64,000 nucleotides of DNA from UBA1479 sp048263775 (GCA_048263775.1 JBLXDU010000005.1:62001-126000); one strand, 5' to 3'. Positions 10,410 through 18,553 are shown, counted from the stretch's first letter. Numbers and translations: made by a program. The notes: generated by a model not told the origin, from the letters alone.

Positions 10410-10985
10410 TTATTCCACCGCGACGGTTGCCACAACCGTGAAGCGCCCGTTGCCGTCGCGTCGCAAGATGACGATCTCGCCGGGCCGCAATGCGACACCC
10501 GCAAGGCCCGAAATCAAAGTGTAATGCGTGACCAGAATGGTCGGCCGATCCAACGGCTGTTCGGCAAGCCATGCGCGAATCCCCGCAAGCCGACTGTCCT
10601 TCTGATTGGGTTCCCGTTGATAGGAATTCAGCGCCGGTAATTCCACGGCCGTGCCAAGCGCCATGCCTGCCGCCGTGTCTCGGCAACGGCACCATTGGCT
10701 GGTAAACACCCGCGCCTGCGTAATTCCGCCGGCCCGGAACGCGTCTCCGATACGTAGCGCCTGCGCGCGTCCCACATCGTTCAAATTGCGCTGCGTCGAA
10801 CAGTCACCCAACGTGAATTCTTTCGGGTCTCCGCCACCCGGGGCCAGGGCATGACGCACCATGGCGAAATGCCCGCCTTCGGACAGCACCGACAAAGGTG
10901 ACCGCGTATCCGCATCAAGCGGCCGGGCAACCAGGACCAAAAGGCAAACCAACACGGCAAGCCTGCCGCACATCATTTTCCCCAT
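10410..10985 (-). CDS. exported histidine phosphatase family protein
   Basis: A 191-residue protein with an N-terminal signal segment (CGRLAVLVCLLVLVARPLDA) and a histidine phosphatase fold. The phospho-accepting histidine lies in AMVRHALAPGG, an RHA variant of the RHG motif. The second histidine is in LVTHYTLI, and a substrate-pocket arginine/cysteine region reads TSQWCRCRDTA. Members of this branch are predicted periplasmic phosphatases with unknown substrates. The start is uncertain by a few codons (MGKMMCGR, with methionines at 1, 4 and 5). It converges on the zinc-ribbon gene and is divergent from the histidine kinase gene. Confidence 0.85.
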   Translation of the reverse strand: MGKMMCGRLAVLVCLLVLVARPLDADTRSPLSVLSEGGHFAMVRHALAPGGGDPKEFTLGDCSTQRNLNDVGRAQALRIGDAFRAGGITQARVFTSQWCRCRDTAAGMALGTAVELPALNSYQREPNQKDSRLAGIRAWLAEQPLDRPTILVTHYTLISGLAGVALRPGEIVILRRDGNGRFTVVATVAVE

Positions 10986-11053
10986 CTGCCCCAGCCTGCC
11001 ATCTGCCCTAATCTGAACGTCGCCGGTCAGCCTTTGGATATATATGCGTGCGC

Positions 11054-11116
11054 GCCATCAGCGGATATAATGTCTTAGATTTCAGAAACTTGCCATCTAC
11101 GCGGATATAACTTCTT
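11054..11116. repeat. imperfect tandem repeat upstream of the histidine kinase
   Basis: GCCATC-A-GCGGATATAA-TGTCTT (11054-11076) recurs as GCCATC-TAC-GCGGATATAA-CTTCTT (11092-11116), a 38-base offset. The ten-base core GCGGATATAA is identical in both. The first copy contains a perfect -10 hexamer TATAAT at 11066-11071; the second ends on the TTG used as start codon of the next gene. The 129-base gap holds this repeat and nothing else recognisable. Confidence 0.65.
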
Positions 11117-12533
11117 GAAACATCGGCTCGTCCCGATCATCGCGCTTGCGTCAGGTGTTTTTGCCACGCTGGTTTTTGTCGGCGTCAGCGCCTTCAATGC
11201 GACGCTTGATCGGATTGTGATTGAGCAGGCGGAACGCACTTCGATCGCCTGGGCCGGCTATATCGGCAACCGCATGAACCGGATTGAGGACATTGCCAAG
11301 GGCGCCCCGCTCAGCGAAGAGGAACAGCATTTTCTCAACGGCGTTCGGGGATTCGGCGACATTTTCCGGTTCAAGCTGTTCGACACTCAGGGCCGCATTC
11401 GGCTGATCTCCGACGACCTGCATACGGACCTCGCCAACAACCCCACCGTGGGTGAAGACAATTGGAAAGCTCTTTCCGTGGTTGAGACGGGTGAGCCTTA
11501 TTCCGAGTTGGAGGACGGCCGGCTCAAGCCCGACCGGCCGGACGTCTACGCAGAAACCTATGTGCCTGTATGGCGCAATGATCGCATGGTCGCGGTTGCC
11601 GAAGTGTACATGGACCGTACAGCCGAAACGGCGGCGCTGCGCGCCGACTTCCTGACGTTCGGGTGGCGCGCCACAGGGCTGATCATTCTGGCGCTCAGCC
11701 TTCCTGCCGGGCTGGCCGTCTGGGCGGCCCTGCAACTGCGCCGCCAGAACCATGTTCTCAACATCGAACGCAACCGCGCACGTGAGGCGGAACGGACCAA
11801 GGGCCGGTTCCTCGCGCATATGAGCCACGAATTCCGCACGCCTTTGAATTCGATCCAGGGATTGACCCAGGTTCTGCTGCGCGGCGATCTCGGCCCATTG
11901 GAAAACCCCAAGCATCGGGAATACGTGCAGGACATATACGATAGCGGTGATCACCTGCTGTCCCTGGTCAACGATGTGCTCGATCTGTCCAAGATCGACT
12001 TCGGCAAGTACGACCTGACGGAAAGTGAATTCAACATCGGTAAATGCGTCAATGCAGCACTCCAGGTCGTCAAGGGATGGGAGGCCTCGGGCCCGCTGGT
12101 TTTTGAGGCCCATAACCTTGAAACGGGCCTGTTCATTCGCGCGGACCGGCGGGCGATCTATCAATCGACCCTCAACCTGCTGTCCAATGCCGTGAAGTTC
12201 ACGCGGCCCGGCGGCCGTATTGATCTATCCGTCACCCTCGACGAAGCCGGGGAATGCGTGATTACCGTGGAAGATACCGGCATCGGAATCGCCGAACGCG
12301 ATCTTGCCCGGATATTCGAGCCGTTCGCGCAACGTGGAAACCATGACTATGTCGCGTCCCACCGTGGATCGGGACTCGGTTTGACTCTGGTGAAATCGCT
12401 GATCGAACTGCACGGCGGCCGGGTATCCCTGGACAGTACCCCCGGTACGGGCACGACAGTCCGCATCCATCTGCCAAAGGCGCGCGTCGTCAATCCGCAG
12501 GCGGTCGGCGTGATCAAGGCCGTGAACTCATAA
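11115..12533 (+). CDS. membrane sensor histidine kinase
   Basis: A 472-residue kinase. A first membrane helix (about residues 5-27) and a second (about 186-208) flank a roughly 155-residue periplasmic sensor. HisKA follows with phospho-acceptor H238 in FLAHMSHEFRTPLNS, then SGDHLLSLVNDVLDLSKID. The ATPase domain has N box NLLSNAVKFT, G1 EDTGIGIAERDL and G2 GSGLGLTLVKSLIELHGG. The TTG at 11115 is the only conventional start after an in-frame TAG at 11076, and no good ribosome site is visible. No response regulator is adjacent. The kinase core resembles the PdhS/DivJ/PleC group of alphaproteobacteria. It converges on the phosphotransferase gene with a five-base gap. Confidence 0.92.
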   Translation: MKHRLVPIIALASGVFATLVFVGVSAFNATLDRIVIEQAERTSIAWAGYIGNRMNRIEDIAKGAPLSEEEQHFLNGVRGFGDIFRFKLFDTQGRIRLISDDLHTDLANNPTVGEDNWKALSVVETGEPYSELEDGRLKPDRPDVYAETYVPVWRNDRMVAVAEVYMDRTAETAALRADFLTFGWRATGLIILALSLPAGLAVWAALQLRRQNHVLNIERNRAREAERTKGRFLAHMSHEFRTPLNSIQGLTQVLLRGDLGPLENPKHREYVQDIYDSGDHLLSLVNDVLDLSKIDFGKYDLTESEFNIGKCVNAALQVVKGWEASGPLVFEAHNLETGLFIRADRRAIYQSTLNLLSNAVKFTRPGGRIDLSVTLDEAGECVITVEDTGIGIAERDLARIFEPFAQRGNHDYVASHRGSGLGLTLVKSLIELHGGRVSLDSTPGTGTTVRIHLPKARVVNPQAVGVIKAVNS

Positions 12534-12538
12534 ATGGC

Positions 12539-13576
12539 CTAGGCCCGGCCCGCTTTCTCAATCAAGGCCCAGGCGATCTGCGACAGATTGCGGCAGACGT
12601 CACGCCGCTGCAGCGCCGCCGACGATGTGGCATTGCCGTCAAGCCCGCGTTTGTAGACCCCCTGGGCGATCGCCCCCAGGCGGAACAGGGACAGCACCAG
12701 ATAGAAAATCCAGTCGCCCGTGCCGGTACGGCCCGTACGCCGGGCATAGGCAGCAAGGTAGTCTGCTTCCGCCGGTATGCCCGTTTGCGCCGGATCATTC
12801 GCCCGCAGGTCGCCGCGCCGCGCATCCGGCATGTGCCAGGGCAGGCAGTTGTAGGCAAGATCAGCGAGCGGATCGCCCAAGGTCGATAGCTCCCAGTCGA
12901 CAACGGCCAGCACGCGCGGCTCGGTCGGATGAAAGATCATGTTCTCCAGCCGGAAGTCGCCATGGGCGATTGTCGTCTCGGCATGTTCGGGAAGATTTTC
13001 CGGCAGCCAATCGATCAGCCGGTTCATGGCGGCTAGATCATCCGTGGCCGAGGCCTGGTACTGCGCAGTCCAACGCTTGACTTGGCGCGCCGCATAGCCC
13101 CCCTCGCGCCCGAAGTCCGCCAGCCCCGCCGCCCGCCAGTCAACGCGATGCAGCCGGGCCAGCGTATCGTTCATGGCATCGTAGATCGCAGCCCGTTCCG
13201 CCGCTGCCATGCCCGGCAGTTCCAGTTCCCGAAACACCCGCCCATCGACATGGGCCATGATATAGAACGCCTGCCCGATCACGGCATCGTCCATGCACAG
13301 GATCAGGGGATCTGCGACCGGTACGTCGCCGCCCTTCAGCGCCGACATGATGCGGAATTCCCGGTCTACTGCATGGGCCGAGGGCAACAGGTCGCCGGGC
13401 GGTTTCTTGCGCAGCACAAAGCGCCGCCCGGCCGTGTCCGTCAATTCGAACGTGGGGTTCGACATGCCGCCGGCAAACTGACGGGCGGTCAGCGGCGGCG
13501 TCACCCCGTCGAGGTGTGCCGCCATATGGTCGGCAAGCGCCGTCAGGTCAAGCGGATGTGCCGGTTCTTCGGTCAT
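12539..13576 (-). CDS. APH-family phosphotransferase, ACAD10/LvaA-like
   Basis: A 345-residue kinase-like protein of the aminoglycoside phosphotransferase superfamily. It has the catalytic loop TIAHGDFRLENMIF (HGD, with Asp as base) and the metal-binding VVDWELSTLGDPLADLAYN. This subgroup is related to the N-terminal domain of eukaryotic ACAD10/11 and to LvaA of levulinate catabolism, which phosphorylates a 4-hydroxyacyl-CoA. It is therefore probably metabolic rather than an antibiotic-resistance enzyme. Its ATG overlaps the CoA-transferase stop by four bases (ATGA), so the two are co-translated and likely work in one pathway. Confidence 0.88.
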   Translation of the reverse strand: MTEEPAHPLDLTALADHMAAHLDGVTPPLTARQFAGGMSNPTFELTDTAGRRFVLRKKPPGDLLPSAHAVDREFRIMSALKGGDVPVADPLILCMDDAVIGQAFYIMAHVDGRVFRELELPGMAAAERAAIYDAMNDTLARLHRVDWRAAGLADFGREGGYAARQVKRWTAQYQASATDDLAAMNRLIDWLPENLPEHAETTIAHGDFRLENMIFHPTEPRVLAVVDWELSTLGDPLADLAYNCLPWHMPDARRGDLRANDPAQTGIPAEADYLAAYARRTGRTGTGDWIFYLVLSLFRLGAIAQGVYKRGLDGNATSSAALQRRDVCRNLSQIAWALIEKAGRA

Positions 13577-14772
13577 ACCGCCTTGTCCGCCTTGAGTGCG
13601 GCGATGTCGTCCGCCGAAAACCCGAGTTCGCCCAGCAGGTCATCCGTGTCCTGACCCAAAAGCGGCGGCGGCGTGTTGGTCGCCACGGGGGCGCGGTCGA
13701 TCTTGATCCCGGCCCGCGCCACCTGCACGTCGCGGCCGACGCCGGGCACGTTTTCGAAGGTCGCGATCAGGCCACGGTCGGCGATCTGCGGATGGGCCAA
13801 AATTTGCGGCACGGTCAGGACCTCACCCGCCGGCACCCCGGCGGCATTCAACGCCGCGCGCCAATGGCTGGCGGTGTTCGTGGCCATGGCCTCCTCTAGA
13901 AGCGCCGTCAGTTCCTGCCGATTGTCGAGGCGCGCCTGGCGTTCGGCGAAACGGGGGTCGGTCTTCAGCTCCGGGCGGCCGACCACGTCGCAGACGGCCT
14001 CGAACTGTTCCTGCTTGTTGGCGGCGATGTTGATCGGCCCGTCGCCGGTGCGGAAGGTGCCGGACGGGCTGGCCGTGAAATTGTCGTTGCCCATGGGCTT
14101 CTGCTCCATGCCCAACTGCAGAAAATTGGACACCACCCAGCCCATGGTCGAAAGGACCGCTTCCAGCATGGCGACATCGATGAAGCAGCCCCGGTTGTTC
14201 GGATCCTTGTTTCCCAGGGCCGACGCCACGGCGAAAGCCGCCGTCATCCCGCCGATGGTGTCGGCCATGGGATAGCCGACGCGCAGCGGCGCGGTTTCCG
14301 GCGTTCCGGTCACGGACATCACGCCCGCCATGCCCTGGATGATCTGATCATAAGCGGGGGCCGACTTCAGCGGACCGTCCTGCCCGAATCCCGAGATGGC
14401 GCAGTAAATCAGATTCGGGTGTTCCTTTTTCAACACCTCGTAACCGACGCCCAGGCGGTCCATGACGCCGGGCCGGAAGTTTTCCACCAGAACGTCGGAG
14501 GTGGCGACGAGGCGGTGAAACACCTCTTTTCCCTTGTCCGATTTCATGTTGATCGTGATGGACCGTTTGCCGGTGTTCTGGGCCAGGAACGAGGTTCCCA
14601 TGCCTTTCCGATTCAAATCCGGATCGGCGCCCAATTGCCGGGCCAAGTCCCCCGATCCCGGAACCTCGACCTTGATAACGTCGGCGCCCATATGGGCCAG
14701 TTGGTGGCAGCAGAAGGGCCCTGCCAGGACGTTGGTCAGGTCGAGAATGCGGATGCCGGCTAAGGGGGTCAA
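13573..14772 (-). CDS. CaiB/BaiF-type (family III) CoA-transferase
   Basis: A 399-residue family III CoA-transferase that moves CoA between carboxylates. The N-terminus is typical (GIRILDLTNVLAGPFCCHQL), followed by GADVIKVEVPGSGDLAR and NTGKRSITINMKSDKG. The catalytic aspartate is expected in the FIDVAMLEAVL segment. The start is TTG at 14772 with AGGAG seven bases upstream; no better start is present. It leads a two-gene operon with the APH-type kinase and is divergent from the glutaredoxin-DinB gene. Acceptor and donor acids are unknown. Confidence 0.92.
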   Translation of the reverse strand: MTPLAGIRILDLTNVLAGPFCCHQLAHMGADVIKVEVPGSGDLARQLGADPDLNRKGMGTSFLAQNTGKRSITINMKSDKGKEVFHRLVATSDVLVENFRPGVMDRLGVGYEVLKKEHPNLIYCAISGFGQDGPLKSAPAYDQIIQGMAGVMSVTGTPETAPLRVGYPMADTIGGMTAAFAVASALGNKDPNNRGCFIDVAMLEAVLSTMGWVVSNFLQLGMEQKPMGNDNFTASPSGTFRTGDGPINIAANKQEQFEAVCDVVGRPELKTDPRFAERQARLDNRQELTALLEEAMATNTASHWRAALNAAGVPAGEVLTVPQILAHPQIADRGLIATFENVPGVGRDVQVARAGIKIDRAPVATNTPPPLLGQDTDDLLGELGFSADDIAALKADKAV

Positions 14773-14943
14773 GGTAGGTCTCCTGAGGTCGTTTATTCTG
14801 GTTATGAGTAGTCGCGCGCCAGATTAGCGCGCCGGCCCCCTGCGGCAAGCCTTCGTTTTTCTATGGCACCGCTGTAGTTTTTTTCCGATCCCCCACCCTG
14901 CGGGAGACAATGCGGCTTGCCTACACCGCGGCGTGAAGCCTAT

Positions 14944-14961
14944 CCTTTTGTATACAAAAGG
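14944..14961. promoter_or_regulatory. perfect 18-bp palindrome, candidate operator
   Basis: CCTTTTGTATACAAAAGG is a perfect 18-bp palindrome 37 bases upstream of the glutaredoxin-DinB start, in the 226-base gap between that gene and the divergent CoA-transferase. The TTGTATACAA core resembles operators of GntR-family (FCD/VanR-type) regulators. The same ten-base core occurs at 29083-29092. Confidence 0.65.
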
Positions 14962-14998
14962 GGCTGGGTTCAATAGTCCAACAGAGAGGAAATGTCAC

Positions 14999-15856
14999 AT
15001 GTCTCAATCAACGCAAAGCCGTCCTGATGGTGAAGGCCCGCCCGTCAAGGTCTACTGGCAGCCCGGCTGCTCCAGTTGCCTGAAAACAAAAGAATTCCTG
15101 CTCGAGCACGGAATCCCCTTCGTCTCGGTCAACGTGATCGAGGACGAGGAAGGCTTCAAGGAACTGGAAGCGCTCGGCGTGCGCCTGGTGCCGATCGTCG
15201 CCAAGGGCGATAAATGGGCCAACGGTGCCGTGTTCCGCGATGTCGCCAAGGTCGCCGGGTTCGACTACGACGGCCACAAGATGCTCAGTCCAGAGGACAT
15301 GAAGGACAAGGTCCTGCAGAACCTGGATGCCGCCGGGCGCTACCTTGCGCAGATTCCCGAAGATCGCCTGGACGAACTTCTGCCGGGCCGCCCGCGCTCC
15401 TACCGGCAGTTGGTCTATCACGTCTTCAACATCGCCGACGTGTTCCTGAACCGGGTCGAGAACGATACGCCCTATACTTACGACGCCCTGAAATCCATCC
15501 TGCCCGGAACCATGAAAAGCAAACAGGACCTGCTGGATTACGGCGCGAATACCCGGACCCGCTTTGCCGCCTGGTGGGACCGCGACGGCAAGACCACGGA
15601 CTTCAAACAGCCGGGCAAGGTCTACTACGGCGAGGTGACGCTCCATGAGGTTCTGGAACGCACGGGCTGGCATACGGGCCAGCACACCCGCCAGATCATC
15701 CTGATGCTGCGGGAAAAACTGGGGATCGAACCCAACGGCCCCCTGACCGACGCCGATTTTGCGGGCTTGCCGATCCCTAAGAACGTGTGGGACAACGAAC
15801 GGTCGTTCGACGAAGCCTCCTTCGCCGGACCGGCGGAAACCCGCGCGGCCGAATAG
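14999..15856 (+). CDS. glutaredoxin-DinB fusion protein
   Basis: A 285-residue two-domain protein. Residues about 15-90 are a glutaredoxin-like domain with redox pair C24-S-S-C27 (WQPGCSSCLKTKEFL) and the cis-proline region RLVPIV. Residues about 110-265 match a DinB/maleylpyruvate isomerase-like four-helix domain with a possible metal-binding triad (YHVFNIADVF, then TGWHTGQHTRQI). DinB-fold enzymes include thiol-cofactor-dependent isomerases and transferases, so a glutathione-linked step is a reasonable inference. The ATG at 14999 follows GAGAGGA; the longer frame from 14933 overlaps the palindrome and is less likely. It precedes a RraA-like gene by 33 bases in an apparent operon. Confidence 0.8.
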   Translation: MSQSTQSRPDGEGPPVKVYWQPGCSSCLKTKEFLLEHGIPFVSVNVIEDEEGFKELEALGVRLVPIVAKGDKWANGAVFRDVAKVAGFDYDGHKMLSPEDMKDKVLQNLDAAGRYLAQIPEDRLDELLPGRPRSYRQLVYHVFNIADVFLNRVENDTPYTYDALKSILPGTMKSKQDLLDYGANTRTRFAAWWDRDGKTTDFKQPGKVYYGEVTLHEVLERTGWHTGQHTRQIILMLREKLGIEPNGPLTDADFAGLPIPKNVWDNERSFDEASFAGPAETRAAE

Positions 15857-15889
15857 GGCCCGACGAAAACCAAAAGAGAGGACATCCAA

Positions 15890-16591
15890 TTGACCGATTT
15901 CACGCCGGAGGACCTGGCGGTCCTGACCCAATGGGACACGCCGACCATCTGCAACGCCTTGGAAGAGATCGTCCCGGAACGGCGGGGCCACGGCTATACC
16001 ACCGAGCCGCTGGTGCCGCTTGACCCTGACCTTAAGCCGATCTGCGGCTATGCCCGCACGGCGACCATCCGCGCCGCCGAGCCGCCCAACGAAACGCCGG
16101 CGGAAATGGCGGCCAAACGCGAAGCCTATTACGAATACATCGCCCAGGGCCCCAAGCCGACCGTGGTGGTGATCCAGGACATCGACCCCCGGCCCGGCTA
16201 CGGCGCGTTCTGGGGTGAGGTTCAGACCACCGTGCACAAGGGGCTGGGTGCGGTCGGCGGCGTGACCAACGGATCGTTCCGCGATCTGAAGGACAGTGCC
16301 CGCGGCTTCAACCTGATCGGCGGCGAAGTCGGCCCGTCCCATGCCTGGGTCCATGTCGTCGACATCGATTGTCAGGTGACCATCCACGGCATGACCGTGG
16401 TCACCAACAACATCATCCACGCCGACCATCATGGCGCGGTGATGATCCCCGACGAAGCGGTCAAGCAGATCCCCGAGGTCGTGGCCCGGATTACCCGCCG
16501 CGAAGCGGTGATCCTGACCGCCGCCAAGGCGCCGGACTTCGACATCGACAAGTTGAAGGCCGCCATGAAGGGCGCGAAGGAGATTCACTAA
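15890..16591 (+). CDS. RraA-like family protein (HMG/CHA aldolase-type)
   Basis: A 233-residue member of the RraA/dimethylmenaquinone methyltransferase-like fold. Typical segments are DTPTICNALEEI, an ATIRAAEP strand, WGEVQTTVHKGLGAVGGV, and TNGSFRDL followed by VHVVDIDCQVTIHGM. Catabolic members are metal-dependent aldolases or decarboxylases of pyruvate-type adducts; true RraA is an RNase E inhibitor. The neighbourhood of CoA-transferase, DinB fusion and enolase-superfamily genes favours a catabolic role. The start is TTG at 15890 behind GAGAGGA. A strong terminator follows. Confidence 0.85.
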   Translation: MTDFTPEDLAVLTQWDTPTICNALEEIVPERRGHGYTTEPLVPLDPDLKPICGYARTATIRAAEPPNETPAEMAAKREAYYEYIAQGPKPTVVVIQDIDPRPGYGAFWGEVQTTVHKGLGAVGGVTNGSFRDLKDSARGFNLIGGEVGPSHAWVHVVDIDCQVTIHGMTVVTNNIIHADHHGAVMIPDEAVKQIPEVVARITRREAVILTAAKAPDFDIDKLKAAMKGAKEIH

Positions 16592-16626
16592 TCCCCTTCG
16601 GTTCCGTTCGATTGCGTTTCAGGAAA

Positions 16627-16653
16627 GGCCCGCCGCACCCCGGCGGGCCTTTT
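16627..16653 (+). terminator. intrinsic terminator after the RraA-like gene
   Basis: GGCCCGCCG pairs perfectly with CGGCGGGCC around the five-base loop CACCC, followed by TTTT. It ends the glutaredoxin-DinB/RraA-like operon and may also serve the convergent small gene in the other direction. Confidence 0.88.
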
Positions 16654-16654
16654 C

Positions 16655-16963
16655 TTATTTGATGCAGGCGGTCAGGGCATCGGTCACCAGGGCCGCCGTG
16701 GCGACGGTCGCCGTCGACATGGAAAAGCCCGAGCCGCCGCCGGTCTTGTCGGCGACGAAGGTGGTGAGGGCCGCCGGCGGCACGGTCTGCGCCAGGCGCT
16801 TCAGCGCGCAGGTGCAGGCCGTTTCCGTGCTGCCGCCCTTGCCCGTGCACCAGTCCATGAACTGACCGCTCAGATCGCTGGGATAGGCATCAAGCGCGCG
16901 GGCACTCTGTCCCGCGACAACGGTCAGCAGCAGGGTGGCGGCAATCAGGCGAAGGGTTTTCAT
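16655..16963 (-). CDS. small secreted protein, four cysteines
   Basis: A 102-residue protein with a clear signal peptide (MKTLRLIAATLLLTVVAGQS, cleavage near ARA-LD). The mature part of about 80 residues has four cysteines (DWCTG, ETACTCAL and a C-terminal ACIK), enough for two disulfides. I chose ATG at 16963 because AAAGGAG lies eight bases upstream; a TTG two codons earlier is possible. No family recognised; likely periplasmic. The gene converges on the RraA-like gene and lies just downstream of the enolase-superfamily gene, which reads in the opposite sense of distance: both are minus strand, with this gene 3' of it. Confidence 0.75.
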   Translation of the reverse strand: MKTLRLIAATLLLTVVAGQSARALDAYPSDLSGQFMDWCTGKGGSTETACTCALKRLAQTVPPAALTTFVADKTGGGSGFSMSTATVATAALVTDALTACIK

Positions 16964-16992
16964 GGCCAAAGGCTCCTTTGGATCGGGAGAAA

Positions 16993-18132
16993 TCAGGAAA
17001 TCACACTACGGGAAATCAGATAGCGGTCGAACAGCTTTCCATCGGCGTTGAAGCCCAGGCCCGGACGGTCGGCGGAGAGCGTCATCTTAGGGTCGAACGG
17101 GTCGATCAGGTCGTGGGGGTTTTCTTCGTATTCGATGAAGGCCGTTTCCAACCATTCGGGTTCGGGCTGCGCGGCGATGATATGGGCCGTCGCCACGTAA
17201 CCGGGCCCCCAGTAGAAGCTGTGCGGCACGACGCGCAGGCCCGCCGCCCGGCCCATGGGAAAGACCTCTTTCATCGTCGACAGGCCGCCCATCTTGGCGA
17301 CCGAAGGCTGGATGATGTCGAAGGCGCCCGACTGGATGGCGCGGGCGAATTCGGTCAGGGAGGCGACGTTCTCGCCGCCGGAAATCCCCGTCCCCTCACG
17401 GCGCACACGGGCCAGCCCGTCGAAATCCTCTGGCGGCCAGACCGGTTCTTCCAGCCACAGAAAGCCGCCTTTTACATGTTCCCGTTCCTTCAGTTCACGG
17501 GCCACGCCGCAGGCTTCCTCGACGGTCCAGGGGCAGTTGACGTCAAGCGTGATGGCAACCCCTTCGGGCGCCGCTTCACGCGCGGCCATGAAGGCGGGCA
17601 TGTCCCGTTCGTGCAGCTTGACCATGGGAAAGCCCAGGCCGGCGGCGCGGTCCGTATTGCGGGCGACGGCGTCCGTATCGCCGCCATACCGCATCAGTGA
17701 GGCATAACGGATGACCGTGGCGTCGCCGGCCGGCCCGCCCAGCAACTGATACAGCGGCTTGCCGGCCTGCTTGGCCCGCAGATCCCACAGCGCGGTATCG
17801 AGGGCCGACAGCGCGTACATGCAGGGCCCATGACGGCCGAAGCCGAAGAACGACTTATGGGCACCGTCCATCAGGGCCTCCAAATCCGTCTCGTCGCGGC
17901 CGATGAACCAAGGGGCGATCAGGTCCTTGAGCATGGCTTCCGTACCGGGGTTGGAGAAATGGCCGAAGCCCTCGCCCCAGCCATCAAGCCCGTCCGCCGT
18001 CTCGATACGGACCATCAGGGATTCGTTGACGACCCAGGGGTTGGTGTTCAGGCCGGGACGCATGCCCTGGCGCGGGCCGCCCGTATCGAAGGGAACACCG
18101 ACGCGGAGGATTTCAATGGATGTGATGGTCAT
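16993..18132 (-). CDS. mandelate racemase / muconate lactonizing enzyme family protein
   Basis: A 379-residue enolase-superfamily enzyme. The N-terminal capping domain ends near residue 120, and the barrel domain has metal-ligand strand ends ITLDVNCPWTVEEA, WLEEPVWPPEDFDGLAR and ISGGENVASLTEFARAI. The catalytic base is expected near the MVKLHERD strand, and the C-terminal half shows FDIIQPSVAKMGGLSTM and VPHSFYWGPG. Such enzymes abstract the alpha-proton of a carboxylate, usually in sugar-acid dehydration or cycloisomerisation. The substrate cannot be assigned. It may start the unit that also includes the small secreted protein 29 bases downstream. Confidence 0.9.
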   Translation of the reverse strand: MTITSIEILRVGVPFDTGGPRQGMRPGLNTNPWVVNESLMVRIETADGLDGWGEGFGHFSNPGTEAMLKDLIAPWFIGRDETDLEALMDGAHKSFFGFGRHGPCMYALSALDTALWDLRAKQAGKPLYQLLGGPAGDATVIRYASLMRYGGDTDAVARNTDRAAGLGFPMVKLHERDMPAFMAAREAAPEGVAITLDVNCPWTVEEACGVARELKEREHVKGGFLWLEEPVWPPEDFDGLARVRREGTGISGGENVASLTEFARAIQSGAFDIIQPSVAKMGGLSTMKEVFPMGRAAGLRVVPHSFYWGPGYVATAHIIAAQPEPEWLETAFIEYEENPHDLIDPFDPKMTLSADRPGLGFNADGKLFDRYLISRSVIS

Positions 18133-18180
18133 GGATCAGGCTCTTGGTCTTGGGGGATGGAATAACAGAGGGCGAAAATG

Positions 18181-18204
18181 GAACCGGCCCCGAAGGGCCG
18201 GTTC
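18181..18204 (-). terminator. intrinsic terminator with UUCG tetraloop
   Basis: On the minus strand GAACCGGCCC-UUCG-GGGCCGGTTC forms a ten-pair stem with the stable C(UUCG)G loop, followed by CATTTTC. It lies 29 bases past the stop of the small secreted protein gene at 18233. Confidence 0.85.
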
Positions 18205-18232
18205 GACGTAATGGTGTCAGCAATCCTGCAGA

Positions 18233-18484
18233 TCAGTGGTGCTTTTCGCCCAGCAGGTGCAGGGCTTCGTGGAGTGCCTTCAGGCTTTCGCCATGCTTGC
18301 CGGCTTTGTGCATCGCGTCACCTTCGGCCATCAGGGCTTGGGCCTTGGCCTTGTTTTCCGCCGAGGCGGAGGATTTGGCGAGCGCTTCCTTGACGTGCTT
18401 GACGTCCTTCGGGCAATGGCCGGCGTAAGCAGGTGACGCGGCGAGCAACAATGCGGCCGCGGCGGACAGGATCAACTTGTTCAT
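18233..18484 (-). CDS. small secreted alpha-helical protein
   Basis: An 83-residue protein with a classical signal peptide (MNKLILSAAAALLLAASPAYA, cleavage after AYA). The 62-residue mature part is Ala/Lys/His-rich and helical, with repeated heptad-like runs (DVKHVKEALAKS, QALMAEGDAMHKAGKHGES) and a single cysteine. The form resembles a helical hairpin or short TPR-like unit. Function unknown; presumably periplasmic. It is flanked by a strong terminator and stands apart from the YjdF-like gene. Confidence 0.75.
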   Translation of the reverse strand: MNKLILSAAAALLLAASPAYAGHCPKDVKHVKEALAKSSASAENKAKAQALMAEGDAMHKAGKHGESLKALHEALHLLGEKHH

Positions 18485-18553
18485 GGTGTCAGCCTCCCAG
18501 ACTGGTGGATAAGGCCCAAGTATCTCATGGAACGGGAAGCTGGGAAATCCGCA

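Noticed and set aside
11054..11116. Start of a CRISPR array
   Set aside because: Only two imperfect copies, repeats too short and no cas genes in the window.
12539..13576. Aminoglycoside resistance phosphotransferase
   Set aside because: Shares the fold, but the DWELSTLGDPLADLAYN region and coupling to a CoA-transferase match the ACAD10/LvaA metabolic group.
15890..16591. True RraA, inhibitor of RNase E
   Set aside because: The fold is shared, but the operon partners are catabolic and the protein is longer than classical RraA of about 160 residues.
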